From Agapetus fuscipes (lineage: Eukaryota > Arthropoda > Insecta > Trichoptera > Glossosomatidae), in NCBI GenBank assembly GCA_951799405.1, contig OX637332.1:16993001-17057000 (forward strand): a stretch of DNA of 64,000 nucleotides, in the 5' to 3' direction. Numbering within the stretch: position 1 is the stretch's first letter; the number at the start of each line of letters is the position of its first letter. A program made the position numbers and the translations under genes. The notes under the pieces were generated by a model, which was not told the DNA's origin, did no database searches, and saw nothing but the letters and a program-made list of their open reading frames with translations. Of the stretch, positions 10,769-22,634 are shown one piece after another.

Positions 10769-11466
10769 TTAAAAATCAGCATTGCAGATTAGCCGCCACT
10801 TCTTCCTCTCCTTGCATACGTCTTTCATTTCATCCAGAGTCATAACTTTTTTCATACAAGCTCTCCTTTTATTATGACTCTGGATATCCCATTCACTCGC
10901 TATTTCGAAAATTTGGTCCATCCATACCTTTCTCGGTCTTCCTCTTCCACGACATCCATCAATTCTTGCAGCATATACTTTCTTCGTCATTCTTTCCTCA
11001 TTCATTCTCTCCAAATGTCCAAACCATCTAAGTATATACTTCTTTTAATCTTTACTTTCACACTTTCTCTTACACCGCATTCCTCTCTAACAAAATCATT
11101 CCTCACCCTATCACTCCGTCTTTTTCCAATCATACTTCTTAAGTAATCCATTTCTACCGTATGGACTTTACTAATCTCACTTTCACTCACCGTCCAGGCT
11201 TCACTTCCATACATCAGAGTGGGCACTAGTATACCACCGTGCACCGCCAGTCGAACATTTTTTGAAAGATTCTGGTTTTTGGCGATGCTAGCGGTAGCAC
11301 CCAGTACGCACCTGCCTTTCATTATTCTTCTTTCAAATTCACCGGTCATTCTTCCATCTTTTTCAAACTTACTTCCCAGGTATACAAACTCATTTACGAC
11401 ATCAACATTCATTCCATTAATTTTAAATTCATAATTCATATTTTCATCATTTCTTTTAAAAATCAA
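10769..11466 (-). pseudogene. RTE-like LINE, 3' end of endonuclease/reverse-transcriptase ORF
   Basis: Two - strand frames join into one protein end. 11002-11466 carries NEFVYLGSKFEKDGRMTGE, then ERRIMKGR, LVPTLMYGSEAWTV and MDYLRSMIGKRRSDRVRN. 10769-11014 continues with ERMNEERMTKKVY and GRGRPRKVWMDQ. This order (YLGS, LYGSEAW, RM.GK.R.DR.RN, then RWFGHLERM and GRP) is typical of the C-terminal part of RTE/BovB-type LINE proteins. The frame breaks near 11045, where an extra TA in a TATATA run shifts 'LRWFGHLERM' out of frame. No catalytic RT block remains, so it is 5' truncated and inactive. Confidence 0.85.
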
Positions 11467-11487
11467 TACTTCCTCATTTTTTTTTTT

Positions 11488-11580
11488 TTTTTTAAGAAAC
11501 CCTTTGCGGGAGACTCCCTAGATTCTAAAGACTCTAGGGGTCTATGACACTTGTTGTAGTGCCGCAGAGGTGTATGCTCA
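11488..11580 (+). repeat. Rep-D fragment
   Basis: A T-run is followed by GCGGGAGACTCCCTAGATTC and TAGGGGTCTATGACACTTG, then AGTGCCGCAGAGGTGT. The same unit occurs at 12303-12412 (+) and 53223-53312 (-). In those two copies it is fused to SINE-B and SINE-C respectively. Confidence 0.65.
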
Positions 11581-11592
11581 TGCTATTAAAGA

Positions 11593-12193
11593 AACATACA
11601 AAAAATGCAATGAATTGTTTTTAAATTAAATAAGTGTAATTCCATTACCTGGGGTTTGTAAACGTAAAACGAGTTTATAATTAATGTTACTCTTAACACC
11701 TTTTCATCAACCTGTTTGAGTAACCTGAAAGAAGGCTTCCGCTTTTTATATTATGTTCAAAGCTTATATTACTATAATATTAAAAAAATCCAGTTAACAA
11801 GTATAACCGCAAATTTCTCAATATCCATGGAGAACATACTGAAGTTGCTTCTTGCCAGCAGATTCTCTACAACATTCACATTCATAAACCAATTATTTCG
11901 GAAATGCATTAATTCATGATTTTTTTTTATTAAAAGCAGATATATTTCACAAGTCATATTGTCCGCATAAAGGAAGATACTAAAATAGAGACGTATAAAC
12001 ATTTGTATCCAGAAAAGCAATTTGATATTTCCATAACTTCTTGATTGATGAAGATAAACATTTATGGATATTTATGACACTCAAAACGTTGTACTTTCAA
12101 CATAGATAAGTACCTTTATTTTTTTTCTAACCACTTTTACATTTTAATATTTCAACGGGTACTTGTGCATTTGAAACGAAAATTTACATACAG
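11593..12193. other. Non-coding interval
   Basis: AT-rich. Overlapping frames on both strands (11716-11919, 11772-12020) have no coding character. Confidence 0.4.
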
Positions 12194-12302
12194 TCGGGTC
12201 GATGGCTCAGATAGTTGGTGTGCACTTGCGTTCAATACCAGAGAGTTAGGGCTCAAACGGGGAGTTCAAGTGAAGTAATTGGCGTAAATCCAGTCCCATT
12301 GC
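12194..12302 (+). repeat. SINE-B head, diverged
   Basis: The tRNA-like head GATGGCTCAGATAGTTGGTG and the B-box-like GGGCTCAAACGG are visible, and the body is shortened. It continues directly into Rep-D. Confidence 0.6.
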
Positions 12303-12412
12303 GTTTTTTAAAAGGAATCCTGCGCGGAAGACTCCATAGATTTCAGAGAATCTATAGGTCTATGATATTTCTTGTAAGTAGTGCCGCTGAGTTGTGTAAG
12401 TTGGTGATGCGG
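12303..12412 (+). repeat. Rep-D fragment fused to SINE-B
   Basis: Contains GCGGAAGACTCCATAGATTT, then CTATAGGTCTATGATATTTC and AGTAGTGCCGCTGAG, homologous to 11494-11575. Confidence 0.6.
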
Positions 12413-13132
12413 TGGTTGCTGTCCTGATCCTCTTGGTAGGGCTGTTAGCTGCGTAGTGTTGTGTTGTCTTTATTTTGAGGCACCAAAAGTATGAACGTAA
12501 GAAAATAAATAAGTTACATTCACCTTTATGCGATCCTTTTGGAGCTGCAAGAAGTAGCACTTAAAATACAGCTGAGTTGAGTTATATGTTTCATTTAGAA
12601 AGTTTTGATGATTTTTCTTTCAAATTCATAAGACCACGTGAACTTCAGTCAAGAATCTTTTTTCAACTGATCATGCAAAATTTGTTTTAAATAATTCATT
12701 GCAATTAAAATTTTAAACTATTGATATATTTCATCTTTATTTCAACCAACAATAACCTTGAGTTCATGATATTTGATACGTTGCATTATGAAAAGACGTA
12801 TTTCATTATTCTGTTAACTGACCCTCAATATAAGTGTATTTACATCGTGATACCTGAGTATTCAGCTCCAACACAATGAATTTCTTGTTCTTATCAGATG
12901 TTTCAATTAGCGTACCTACATTTTTAATTTTACAAAACCTTTAAAAATATTTTTCTGGTTTGATCGCACTTTCAATTAAAAAAAAAAACAATGCGTCAAC
13001 GATTTTGGAGATGTAGCATTCATTTAAAAAAAGTTTATGAAGACGTGAAATTCAATACAGAGTAAAATATATTTCATATAATTTTGGATAAGTTCATACG
13101 AGTACTACCTACAGTAAAATTAAGCAGTTAAA
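12413..13132. other. Non-coding interval
   Basis: A short G/T-rich run follows Rep-D (to about 12470); the rest is AT-rich. Nothing recognisable. Confidence 0.4.
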
Positions 13133-13232
13133 GTCCGGTAGAAAGCTCAGTTGGTAGAATGCTTGCATTTCATGCGGAAGGCTAGGGTTCGATCGCCACC
13201 GAGAGTGTTAGAGCTTATATATTTCAAATCCT
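13133..13232 (+). repeat. SINE-B head fragment
   Basis: Contains AAAGCTCAGTTGGTAGAATG and, 33 bases on, GGGTTCGATCGCCACC. This is a clear A/B-box pair of a tRNA-derived SINE. It is truncated after about 100 bases, and no acceptor-stem pairing is present, so it is not a tRNA gene. Confidence 0.75.
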
Positions 13233-13708
13233 AATAATAAATTAATATAATAATTTTGGCAGCAATGATTAATTAAAGTCCAGGTGTTTTTAAACGATAA
13301 GAGTAGATTCATATCTATGCTATCTTTATGCTGAATGAAAAGAACTAACAAACTCTTACGATTAGATTAAGCTTACATATTAAGTTAGCGTTGGAACAAG
13401 ACAAGATCTGCGATATCCCTTTCATTTAATAAGGAAAAATTATTTGGACTCTAAAAAATAGACAAATTAATAATGTTTTTTTTACACGTTATATTAATCA
13501 CTCTTAATGTAATTATCATGTTATGCTAACTCCTGTCAACAGTTACTCTGTTCGATGTCAAATACATTTGATGTAATTTTTACTAACATGCTGACGTTTT
13601 TATAAATGTACCGTGTTTTTCTTTCTCTTCTGGTATATTTTCTTGTAAAAAGGAAACTCGTGTCACTTGAAGTGTGTTCAGATTTTTACGTATAGACTAC
13701 ATGGCTTA

Positions 13709-13870
13709 TATAATCTATAATCAATGTTGCAAACATATACTGACATTTAAGGCTTTTATTTAATGCACGCAGAGACGTGTTAAGTTTGCGCTTACACATT
13801 CTGCATGTGTACTAAAAACCTCACATGAACATAAGCCCCGTAAACCCTGCCACCTCTCTCTGAAAAATAA
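13709..13870 (-). repeat. Fam-A repeat, 5' part missing
   Basis: Runs from the ATAATCTATAATCAATG tail through ACACATTCTGCATGTG to CCACCTCTCTCTGAAA. It ends before the TTTGCCAATG block. Confidence 0.75.
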
Positions 13871-14216
13871 AAAAGGATGTCTCCTGAAGATAGTGCCTAC
13901 GATGCCAGTGAAACTTTGAGAAAAAATGATTTTTTTACATAATGATTCGTCTAACATCTGAAAAGTTATATTCCTTTTTTTATAATAAGTATAAAAGATG
14001 GGAGGAGTTTCCCATCTTGCTTATAAGAAGGGAAAATTACAATGCAATTGCCGATGCAATTAAAAAAAAAAAAAAGAATACCAGTTTACATAAAAAATGG
14101 AAAATAATGATGAAATGGAAAGCACACTTTTGGTGATTTGTTGTAATTGTATCACCCATTTTTTGCAAGTACACTTCTTCATTCTGAGTAAATTGATATT
14201 TTGTCACTTATTTAAT

Positions 14217-14440
14217 TAATCTAAGTGAAGCTGATACTCAATGCTCACCCACAGGCATGCACGTGTAAGTTTGCACTTACACATACTACATGTGCACTTA
14301 AAAAAACATACCTCCCATGAACATCAACCTTGCAACTCGTGTCGCCCTTCCCTGAAATTCTTGTGACATTAAAAAATGTGAACCAAGTTTTTAACCAAGC
14401 TGGGGGCCGGATTTATACTTAACCTAATAGGTAAGGAACT
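14217..14440 (-). repeat. Fam-A repeat, old diverged copy
   Basis: Recognisable from ACACATACTACATGTGCAC, CTTCCCTGAAATTCTTG and the terminal CTAATAGGTAAGGAA. Confidence 0.7.
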
Positions 14441-15019
14441 TGTCTTTTATTTTAAATCATTGTAAGAAAAATATTGTCAAAGCTGCTCTGATCCAAAAAT
14501 TGTGATCTGCATATTATTTTGGCTGAATCTCAATAAAAATTATGTGCAGAAATATTTTTATTACAGTTCTCACATTCTCGGCGATTGTTATATTGGCCAA
14601 GGCCAAAAGCAATAATTGAGCAATGAACATGTATTATGAAGATCCCTTTCATGTATGATTTTTTAAATTAAAATCTATACACAATGGACCTTTCTGGAAA
14701 ATAAACGTTTCTTACACATGTACTTTATATGGTTTAGTGGCAGAATACCCGTTATTCCTGGTTTTGATGAATATAAAATAAATACTCAACAGATTTATAT
14801 TGATAGTCTATTTATTATTTATGCCATTTATCTTACCACTTCATTTTACCATTATAAATCACGGATATTATGATTAAAGTGAAAAAGTAAAATTAGTATG
14901 TTTGTGATACCAAGATTTGTCCGAGCAGAGGTAAGACTATTTTTTTTTTTTATAAATAATTTTAAACAAAGTATGAAATTATTTAACAATACGTGTTTTT
15001 CCAAACTACTTTGCTATAC

Positions 15020-15275
15020 GTCTAATCTAATCTAATCTAATCTAATCTAAGTTGCAAAGATATGTTACATTGGAGATTCACATTACATACATTCCCACAA
15101 CCAAGACACGTACAAGTTCGCGCTTGCACGTGCCTCATGTGAGCCTACAACATAAAAACCAATCTCAAACGGACATACACCCTGCAACTCTTGCCGTCCT
15201 TCCCTCTAACAGGGGTGACATTGGCAAAGTGAACCATTTTTTACAGCATGGGTGGTCAGCCGCATACCAACCTAT
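15020..15275 (-). repeat. Fam-A repeat, full length, long TTAGA tail
   Basis: The tail on the + strand is five TCTAA units at 15020-15049. The body matches consensus, with AACAGGGGTGACATTGGCAA and CATACCAACCTATG at the end. A young-looking copy. Confidence 0.9.
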
Positions 15276-15657
15276 GTAAAAATATTAAATTATTAAAGAT
15301 ATATTAAACAAAAAAATGCAGATTATCTTTATAAGTATAGAAAATATACAAAAGGTGTACAATTAAAAAATAAATCAAAGTTATTATTTCTTTAAATGTA
15401 ACTTTGTTAAAGAAAAAGCCTCAAGTTTGTGTGCTTGCACAAAACAAAGAAGCAATTTACCTACATTTTAAAAACAGTTTATTTATTTGTATTTTGTATT
15501 GATAGGTAAGGGGACTAGATCATTAAATATTAAGATTTTTTTAATGTTAAATATATATTTTTAATTTATATAAATCTATGTATTCACTATTTGGATGTGC
15601 TTAAAAATTTCATTGTTTTGTTGAACATACAGATTTTAATGCTTTTATAAGAATGAT

Positions 15658-15768
15658 CACATTCAGCAATTGTAAGCGCGAACTACACGTGTTTGTTTGT
15701 GGCATGCATTTGATATGAGCTTTAAATGTTAATATATCTTTACAACTTAGATTATAGATCACAGTTCT
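15658..15768 (+). repeat. Fam-A repeat, 5' truncated
   Basis: Only the 3' third is present, from TGTAAGCGCGAACTACACG to CTTAGATTATAGATCA. This fits retroposition with early termination. Confidence 0.8.
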
Positions 15769-16273
15769 GTTATCACTGTGTTGTAAGGAACGCGTGGAAT
15801 TTATGATAAAGAAAATATGAATCAAGTGACAATACAAAAATAAAGTGGCAGAATATCACAAATACTGTTCTTTAATTGATAAAATTATAATATTTTAATT
15901 AATTACTATGAACAATTAAACAATGTTTTTCACGAGTGAAGAATACGTCGTTTATTCTTGAAATATATTTTTAATAAAAGTGAATTTGCACAGAGTTACT
16001 TCTATATAAGTATCAAGAATTGAGAAAAACATGAAAATGTTTCATATCGTTCAAATATTTTTTTGCTGGTCAGAGTTAGTGCTAATGACAGACCTCTGGT
16101 TTATAAAAAGTATTCGAAGGGAACTGTATACACTTTTATAATATATTTTTTATTTTTTATTCCATTACTTTTTTATTGGGAGCGTAGTATTACTCATAAC
16201 AATTCAATAAAAAGAGAATATGATTGTATTTTCGATAATGGTATACCATTAAGTGATAATATAGGCAGTTAAT

Positions 16274-16279
16274 AGGTCA
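16274..16279 (+). promoter_or_regulatory. Nuclear-receptor half-site AGGTCA
   Basis: A single AGGTCA lies about 230 bases upstream of the proposed start of the cuticle gene. Cuticle genes are commonly controlled by ecdysone-pathway receptors that bind such half-sites. One hexamer is weak evidence. Confidence 0.2.
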
Positions 16280-16476
16280 CACAGGCTGAGATGACATAAC
16301 GCGCCACGGCCTATGTCAGATTGGGTTGATTATTCCCTTGTTCGGGGTAGTCCATAAGCGTAGATAGATACTTTCACCACTTTACCCGGCGGCTCGAACT
16401 TTCACTCGTCTCTGAACCCGCCGAATCGCCAGAAGAAGAGGCCTTTGCCCACCACGGGGTGGGGCGAGTGATGAGC

Positions 16477-16513
16477 TATTTAAGGCTTCGCTGGACCCAA
16501 CCGAGTATCAGAT
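16477..16513 (+). promoter_or_regulatory. Core promoter of the cuticle gene (TATA box and initiator)
   Basis: TATTTAAG at 16477-16484 is followed about 30 bases later by an arthropod-type initiator, TATCAGATC around 16510. The spacing fits a TATA-directed start at A16510. This leaves a 5' UTR of about 64 bases before the ATG at 16574. The 150 bases upstream are GC-rich compared with the flanks. Confidence 0.7.
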
Positions 16514-16573
16514 CTCGACTGCTTACGGCAGAGTAACCAACTCCAAGTTACTCTCTTATTTGAATCTACAACC

Positions 16574-18362
16574 ATGAGGATTTTCGTGGTAAGATTTCTC
16601 GAGGAGAGTGACGATTCATATTTCGGATTAACTCGGTCAATTTGTCTTTTTAACATTTTATTGGTGAAGTGATTCAAAAGTGTGTTTTATTTCCAACTAA
16701 AGTGATTAACCTCTCGTGTGCATTTAAAATACTATAGATTCATTTTTTTCTCGGAAAAAATAAATAAAACCTTAGTAACTTTATTAAAAATAGAAGAAAA
16801 CAAAACTGCACGTTCGCCAGAAGGATTTCTATACATCGTTGTTTGATATCCTTTGGTTTTCATGAAATTTGCTTCCAAGTGATGATTACGAAGAATACAG
16901 GATTTGAAATAATATCTTTTTCATTACAAAGGGAATCATATGCATTTTTTAAATTCAAGTTCAAATATAAATAAGAGTCATATCTATTTTTTGTGTCATG
17001 AATAAATAATATATTTTGAAAAAAAGTTTCGGTCGTGTAAGATATTATGTATAACAAAATTACTTAAATTTATTTTGTGTGACAAAACAACTGAGTTAAA
17101 TCTTGTTTTCAATTACGCGGCTAGAGAATAAATATTTTAGGAAACATAAAATGTTCCATTTTTCCTCTTAATTTAAATGAATTCAATTACTGCAACCAGC
17201 AAAAACATACTAAAACTTATCGTTTTCTTTGCTATAAGAGTACAAAAACATCAAACAGTAAATATATTTCTATGCACGATAGCTTTAGCCCATTCGATAA
17301 ATCAAATATTTTCGTCAGAAATGGCTCAGGTAGCAACGTCCACTACTTTATCCAGCATTCCATGTTTGTTTGTCCTCCTAGGTCCTGGCTGCGGTGGCGA
17401 TGGTCCACGCGCGTCCCGAGGCGGGCTACAGCTACAGCCCCCCTAGAGCACCCTCGGGCAGCTATGGAGCCCCGGGAGGCGGCTTCGGGGGTGGTGGCGG
17501 AGGTGGCTTCGGAGGAGGCCATGGGGGCGGCCTGGGAGGAGGCGGCCTGGGAGGAGGCGGTGGAGGCTTCGGGGGTGGACACGGAGGCGGTGGCGGCGGC
17601 GGTGGCTTTGGCGGTGGCATCAGCGGCGGAGGCGGTGGATTTGGAGGTGGTGGTTTCGGAGGCGGCAGCGGAGGCGGCTTCGGAGGATTGAGCGGCGGAG
17701 GCGGTGGCTTCGGAGGTGGCGGATTCGGTGGAGGATTCCAAGCACCGATCGTCCAGAAGCACATCTACGTCCATGTTCCTCCCCCAGAGCCTGAAGAGCA
17801 CTTCTCTCGCCCCATCCAGGCTCCTGCTGCTCCTCAGAAGCATTACAAGATTATCTTCATCAAGGCCCCCGCTGCCCCTGCACCCACTGCTCCCATCATT
17901 CCTCTGCAGGCTCAGAATGAAGAGAAGACCCTCGTCTACGTTTTGGTCAAGAAACCCGAAGAACAGCCTGAAATCACCATTCCCACCGCGGCACCAACTC
18001 AGCCATCCAAACCAGAAGTATACTTCATCCGTTACAAGACCCAGAAAGAAAGCGGTGGTGGATTCGGAGGTGGTATCGGTGGAGGTATCGGAGGTGGGCT
18101 CGGAGGTGGACTCGGAGGTGGGCTCGGAGGTGGACTCGGAGGTGGACTCGGAGGTGGACTCGGAGGTGGACTCGGAGGAGGACTGGGTGGCGGACTCGGA
18201 GGAGGCTTGGGCGGTGGATTGGGAGGCGGGCACGGAGGCGGCAGCTTGGGCGGAGGCGGCGGACATGGCGGAGACTCTGGACACGGAAGCATCGGCGGTG
18301 GCTCAGGACCAAGCGGACCTTCCACCCAGTACGGTACTCCTGGACAGTCAGGACCTTACTAG
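16574..18362 (+). CDS. Tweedle-type glycine-rich cuticular protein
   Basis: A complete two-exon gene. Exon 1 codes five residues (16574-16588: M R I F V) and is followed by GTAAGA. Exon 2 is 17382-18362 after a pyrimidine-rich CCTCCTAG acceptor. The intron is phase 0 and splits the signal peptide, a very common layout for insect cuticle genes. The predicted protein has 331 residues. Residues 1-15 are a secretion signal (VVLAAVAMVHA, cleavage probably before RPEAG). Next come a Gly-rich block to about residue 124 and a Tweedle (DUF243) domain at about 125-228. The domain has four blocks: KHIYVHVPPPEPEE, KHYKIIFIKAP, KTLVYVLVKKPEE and KPEVYFIRYKTQ. A run of GGGL tetrapeptides and a short polar tail follow. 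Tweedle proteins are secreted into the exoskeleton and are thought to bind chitin. The Gly-rich flanks probably give elasticity. The exon is GC-rich because of Gly codons, and long antisense frames over it are shadows. Confidence 0.93.
18048..18240 (+). repeat. 12-bp coding minisatellite (GGGL repeats)
   Basis: The 12-base unit GGAGGTGGACTC is repeated more than a dozen times with only synonymous or conservative changes and encodes GGGL. Such arrays gain and lose units easily, so the protein length is likely to vary between alleles. Confidence 0.85.
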
Positions 18363-18583
18363 GCCCCTCATCAGCTCAGCGGGTCGTTCCGCTGAGATCA
18401 TCTCATTTTTGGCCTCAGAGTCAGTACGATATTCTTACGACTCTTCCAAATTTTACGCATCGTCTTCGACTACTCACTCTTGTACATATTTTTCACTACC
18501 CAGTGTGCATATATTATTTTTATTATTATTATTAATTCTTAGTGTTAATATTATTATTACGTATTTTGCAAGAAAACGGTGGC

Positions 18584-18589
18584 AATAAA
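18584..18589 (+). terminator. Poly(A) signal of the cuticle gene
   Basis: AATAAA lies 222 bases after the stop codon (TAG 18360-18362), just after a TATTATTATTATTAA-rich segment of the 3' UTR. It is the first canonical signal downstream. Confidence 0.75.
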
Positions 18590-18599
18590 ATGCATTTCT

Positions 18600-19779
18600 A
18601 AAAATGTCTCTGCCTTCTTAATTATAATAAGTTAATTATAGTATTGCTTGCGCGTAATTGGCCGAATAGACAACATTATTTTGTACAGATTTCATATTTA
18701 TAATAATTGCAATTTTGCGAAGTACTATGCATATATTATAATATTGCTGAATTGATTAATATTGACTTCTTAATGACACAGATTGCCTCAAGTACTTGTT
18801 CCACATAGAACTCATCCTATGATATAAAATTCAAATCAACTGCTGCACCGAAAATAATGCAAAGAAGAAAGTTGACCATACAATTCTCTCCATTCAGAAG
18901 TTGATATTGATTACATTCGCTGAATAATATAATTTTAGTCGTAAACTAGTTCACTTGTATTGTGCAAAATATATTAATGTTGCCTATTCGACCAATATGC
19001 TGCTAGCTATATTAGACTCTAACATTAAGTTTTACATTCCAATAAAAACGCAAGCCATAACTGTCTATATAATCTGCCATGTTCGAGATGATCCATGATT
19101 ATTGGCAGATTATTAGTTTTTGCTGATCACAATCTTTTCTAACCGGCAATGATGACTGGAAAAGCAACGGTGTAGAAAGCGCACTTTGTACGGTTCATTT
19201 TCAAATTTTAATATTGACAATTTGAATGTATCCGGTGATTCAATAAACATTCGTTACAAGATTAAGATTTCACCTAGATGACTCTCTAAAAATACAGATA
19301 AAAAACGGTTCTCTTTTCTTAGTGACGACATAGATAATTATAATTATTATCAAAGAAAACAAAACGATATTAGTGAGTCAGAAAAAAATGATTTATACCT
19401 TTGTAGACCGGATAATAATATACTTAACCTCTGACATTTCCAAGACTGACCGTTCTCTTGATGATTCCATTCGCTATTATGGGAGTACATAATATCGTTA
19501 GCAATCCACCACTCTAACAATTCAAAACTCTTATTCCATCAACCGCTGCTCAGTCTATTTTCTTTTTCTTTCTTACGAGAAGAACAAGCCATTCGTAGAA
19601 GAGTCTAGGTCTAGGATTAACTTTCATAAAGCGTACGAATTAAAATTACAAATGTGTTGTATTTACAAATTTCTAAAATGACTACCTATTTAAGTTAAAG
19701 ATAGGCTCCCTTTATTTTAGAATCATGAATGTATATAAATAAGAGTTTATTGGCTCTAGGTGTGCTCACATCTATAACC
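18600..19779. other. Non-coding interval downstream of the cuticle gene
   Basis: Mixed-composition sequence without recognisable exons or repeat heads. Confidence 0.4.
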
Positions 19780-20040
19780 TATAATGATCTATAATCTGAG
19801 TTGCAAAGATATATTACATTTGAGATTTATATTAAATGCATTCCCACAAGCAGACACGTATAAGTTCACGCTTTAACATCCCGCATGTGGACACACAATA
19901 TTAAAACCCAATCTCAAATGAAGATAGGTCCTTGCAACTCTTACCGATCTTCCCTAAAACAGGGGTGACATTGGCAAAGTGAACCATTTTTTTACAGTAT
20001 GGGTAGTCAGCTTCATACCATCCTATAAGTCAAGGAATAC
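19780..20040 (-). repeat. Fam-A repeat, full length
   Basis: From CTATAATGATCTATAATCTG to CCTATAAGTCAAGGAATA on the + strand. The middle has ACATCCCGCATGTGGAC. Confidence 0.88.
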
Positions 20041-21520
20041 AAACAACTCATTACATACAGGGATATAAAATCAACGAACAAAAACAATAACACCAAAATC
20101 TACAAAACATCTACAAAAAACGATTATTTACAATTTCAAAGACTTTACATCAACCTCAAATATTATACAAACGAAATGCTCAATCAACCTCATATCGTTT
20201 TATACAATACAGCATTTATTTGGAGTACTTTATGAGACGCCCATACAAAGCTTTATCTTTTTGCGAGGATTCCAAAAGTTAAGTACCTAACTCAAATATT
20301 TTTCGAAATTGGTAATCAAAGAAGAAACAAAAGAATAAAGGAATAAGGATAAAGGAAATATATTTTTTTAAATGTAAGTGAATTTTAGAAGCAAGTATTA
20401 CTTATAGAAAATACCGATAAATGATCAAAAAAGTAGTATGATAAAAAAGTTATTTTCAAACATTAAAAACCCGAAATTAATAAGTCAGCGTTATAAAATT
20501 GTTTAACTGTACATATATTGTCATTTTCTTAGTCAAAAAAGTGAACAAGTAGATCACATACCATTATTTTGGCTGAAAGATATCAGATAAAAATTCCTGA
20601 CGCAAGAATAATTACTTAAAAAATAAATAACTATAATTAAAATTGGAGTCTGGATGGTATTTTCAGATAAATGTTTGATAAGGAACCTGTTAGTATATTT
20701 TTGTGCAAATTCTTTCTCTTATTGGGTTAAATTAAATTTATATTTTACGGTCTCAAATTACTGCCACAGAATCTTTTTATGTTATTTTGAGTTTAATAAC
20801 CTCAGTATATATAATAAAATGAATTATTTTTGACGCGTTTTTCATTCTCCTTAAATTTTTAGCTAGGTATGGTAGAAAATGCGTTCAATTTTTTTTTTCA
20901 ACACTAAAACTTTTTCATTTTATAATTGCTCGTATCATATTTCGTAAAAAAAATACGATAGATACGTTAATTCTCTTGATATTTTCTTAGCAATTGTGTA
21001 AAATAAAGATACATTCATTGTAGTCTCTTGTCTGAGGCACTTAGATTTATAGCAGTGTGAAAAAGTGAGAAATTACTATAACGATGTATGAATACCGGCA
21101 ATCTATTCCGTAGACCTATATGTATTTTTTTAGACAAATCACATTTTTTTAGCAATGATCTACTTGTACAAAAAAAATAGTTTTGGTAACGTGTATAGTT
21201 AAAAAACAGCAGCCTACATTTTTTTTAAAATAAATAATCTCTCAATATTAGTGGAGATGACGATTTTTTTTCATCACCACATAAAATTTACCAATAATGT
21301 ATATCGTTGAAAATGCATCGACTGCACTTTAACAAACAGATCAACCGCTAAGTATCATTTTGTTACAAAAAAGTACAAAAAAGCTTTAAAATAACTTGAA
21401 AATAAAGTGAAAAAATAATAAATACAGAAAAATAAAAGCCGAAAAACTTTATTATGAATAAATCATAGAAGATATGTTTTTCCCGGAATAAGTCTGTCAG
21501 CAATATCAGTAATCCTGGTA
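20041..21520. other. Non-coding AT-rich interval
   Basis: No exon, repeat head or long hairpin recognised. AT content is very high. Confidence 0.4.
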
Positions 21521-21539
21521 TTCAGCTGTTAGTTCATAT

Positions 21540-21765
21540 CAAGATGCCAGCTTATTTGGCTTTGTAGCTATCTGACGATACCGGTATTTAGTTTTGCCAG
21601 CTTATAGCGGATTTTGATTACGAGGCAATCTTGGTATTATTCGGTTAGCTTCCATCGATACTTAGCTGTCAGTTTTTCGGATATGAATTTTCTTGAAGAT
21701 AGTGATGACATGTTGCCAGCTTAAATCGGTATTTGTTTGCCAGCTAGCCCGGTATTTCTGTCCCT
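21540..21765 (+). repeat. Degenerate short tandem repeat (GCCAGCTTA ... GGTATTT)
   Basis: The pair GCCAGCTTA and, 10-25 bases later, CGGTATTT or a variant occurs four to five times (near 21546, 21596, 21716 and 21740). It is followed by a GC-richer block to about 21970 that was not identified. It may be part of an unknown transposon. Confidence 0.4.
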
Positions 21766-22477
21766 GTTTGAGGGATCCCACGGAAGCGCCTAAGTTCCCA
21801 CCGCGATGACCGGTGTATCTGACACAATATACGGCTAATTACAGTTTAAGGTGGTGAAACCGCAGTGAAAGTAACGAGACGCCTCACAATGTCTTTAGTA
21901 TGTCCCACATCCGAGATACGGATCTGTTCCCGGCTCACCGAGCCAACGAATCTTACAACTCCAATCAAGATTCAAACGCTTCGTATCACGCAACGTGTGG
22001 TAATTGAAAATTAACACGCTATAATTATGTCTCTTCACCTGTTCAAAATTTAAAACAACACAAAATCATAATTATAGTATCTCAGTACTTAAAAAAAATA
22101 AACAGATTAAAATGAATAAAAACTAACAGCTAACTGCAGCCTCCTTCGCATACTTATATTTTTATGTACCTGTAATTAAGATTTCCTCAATTTAATTGAT
22201 TTAAAATAACGTTTGTAAGAACGAAAATTTGATGAATATAAGCGTAAACTTTGGTCCAAAAATTAATATTAAATTTATAATTAATATCTATCAAATTGGA
22301 TTTTTCGGTTGAATTGGAGGTTTGGAATTTTGTAATGTAAGTTTCTCTACTAAATCAAATAAAAACACACCCATAATAACTAGCTAAAGATTGTTTGAAA
22401 ACAATTGAATTTCGATAACTAAAAAGAAAACAAAACGTACATCATTTAGAATATGAGAGCAATAAATGATTCCTTAA

Positions 22478-22552
22478 CTTACGTGTCTGATTGTGGGTTG
22501 CATTAATATGAATGTTAAAAGTTGGTGTATCTTTGCGACTTAGATTACAAAT
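22478..22552 (+). repeat. Fam-A repeat, only the 3' end
   Basis: ACTTACGTGTCTGATTGTGG to ATCTTTGCGACTTAGATTAC. A strongly 5'-truncated copy. Confidence 0.7.
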
Positions 22553-22634
22553 AAAATATTTATTTGTTTTAGAATACACTAGACCACAATTACAAGAATA
22601 AAAAATCAGGGAATTTTGTTCTCCAACAAATACA

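Noticed and set aside
15020..15049. Interstitial telomere-like repeat
   Set aside because: The unit is TTAGA, not the insect TTAGG, and it is always attached to the 3' end of Fam-A, so it is the element's tail.
17343..18284. 313-codon open frame antisense to the cuticle gene (Ser/Thr/Ala-rich), and other long frames there
   Set aside because: It mirrors Gly-rich codons (GGN read backwards gives stop-free frames). The + strand frame has signal peptide, splice sites, domain and poly(A) signal; the antisense frame has none.
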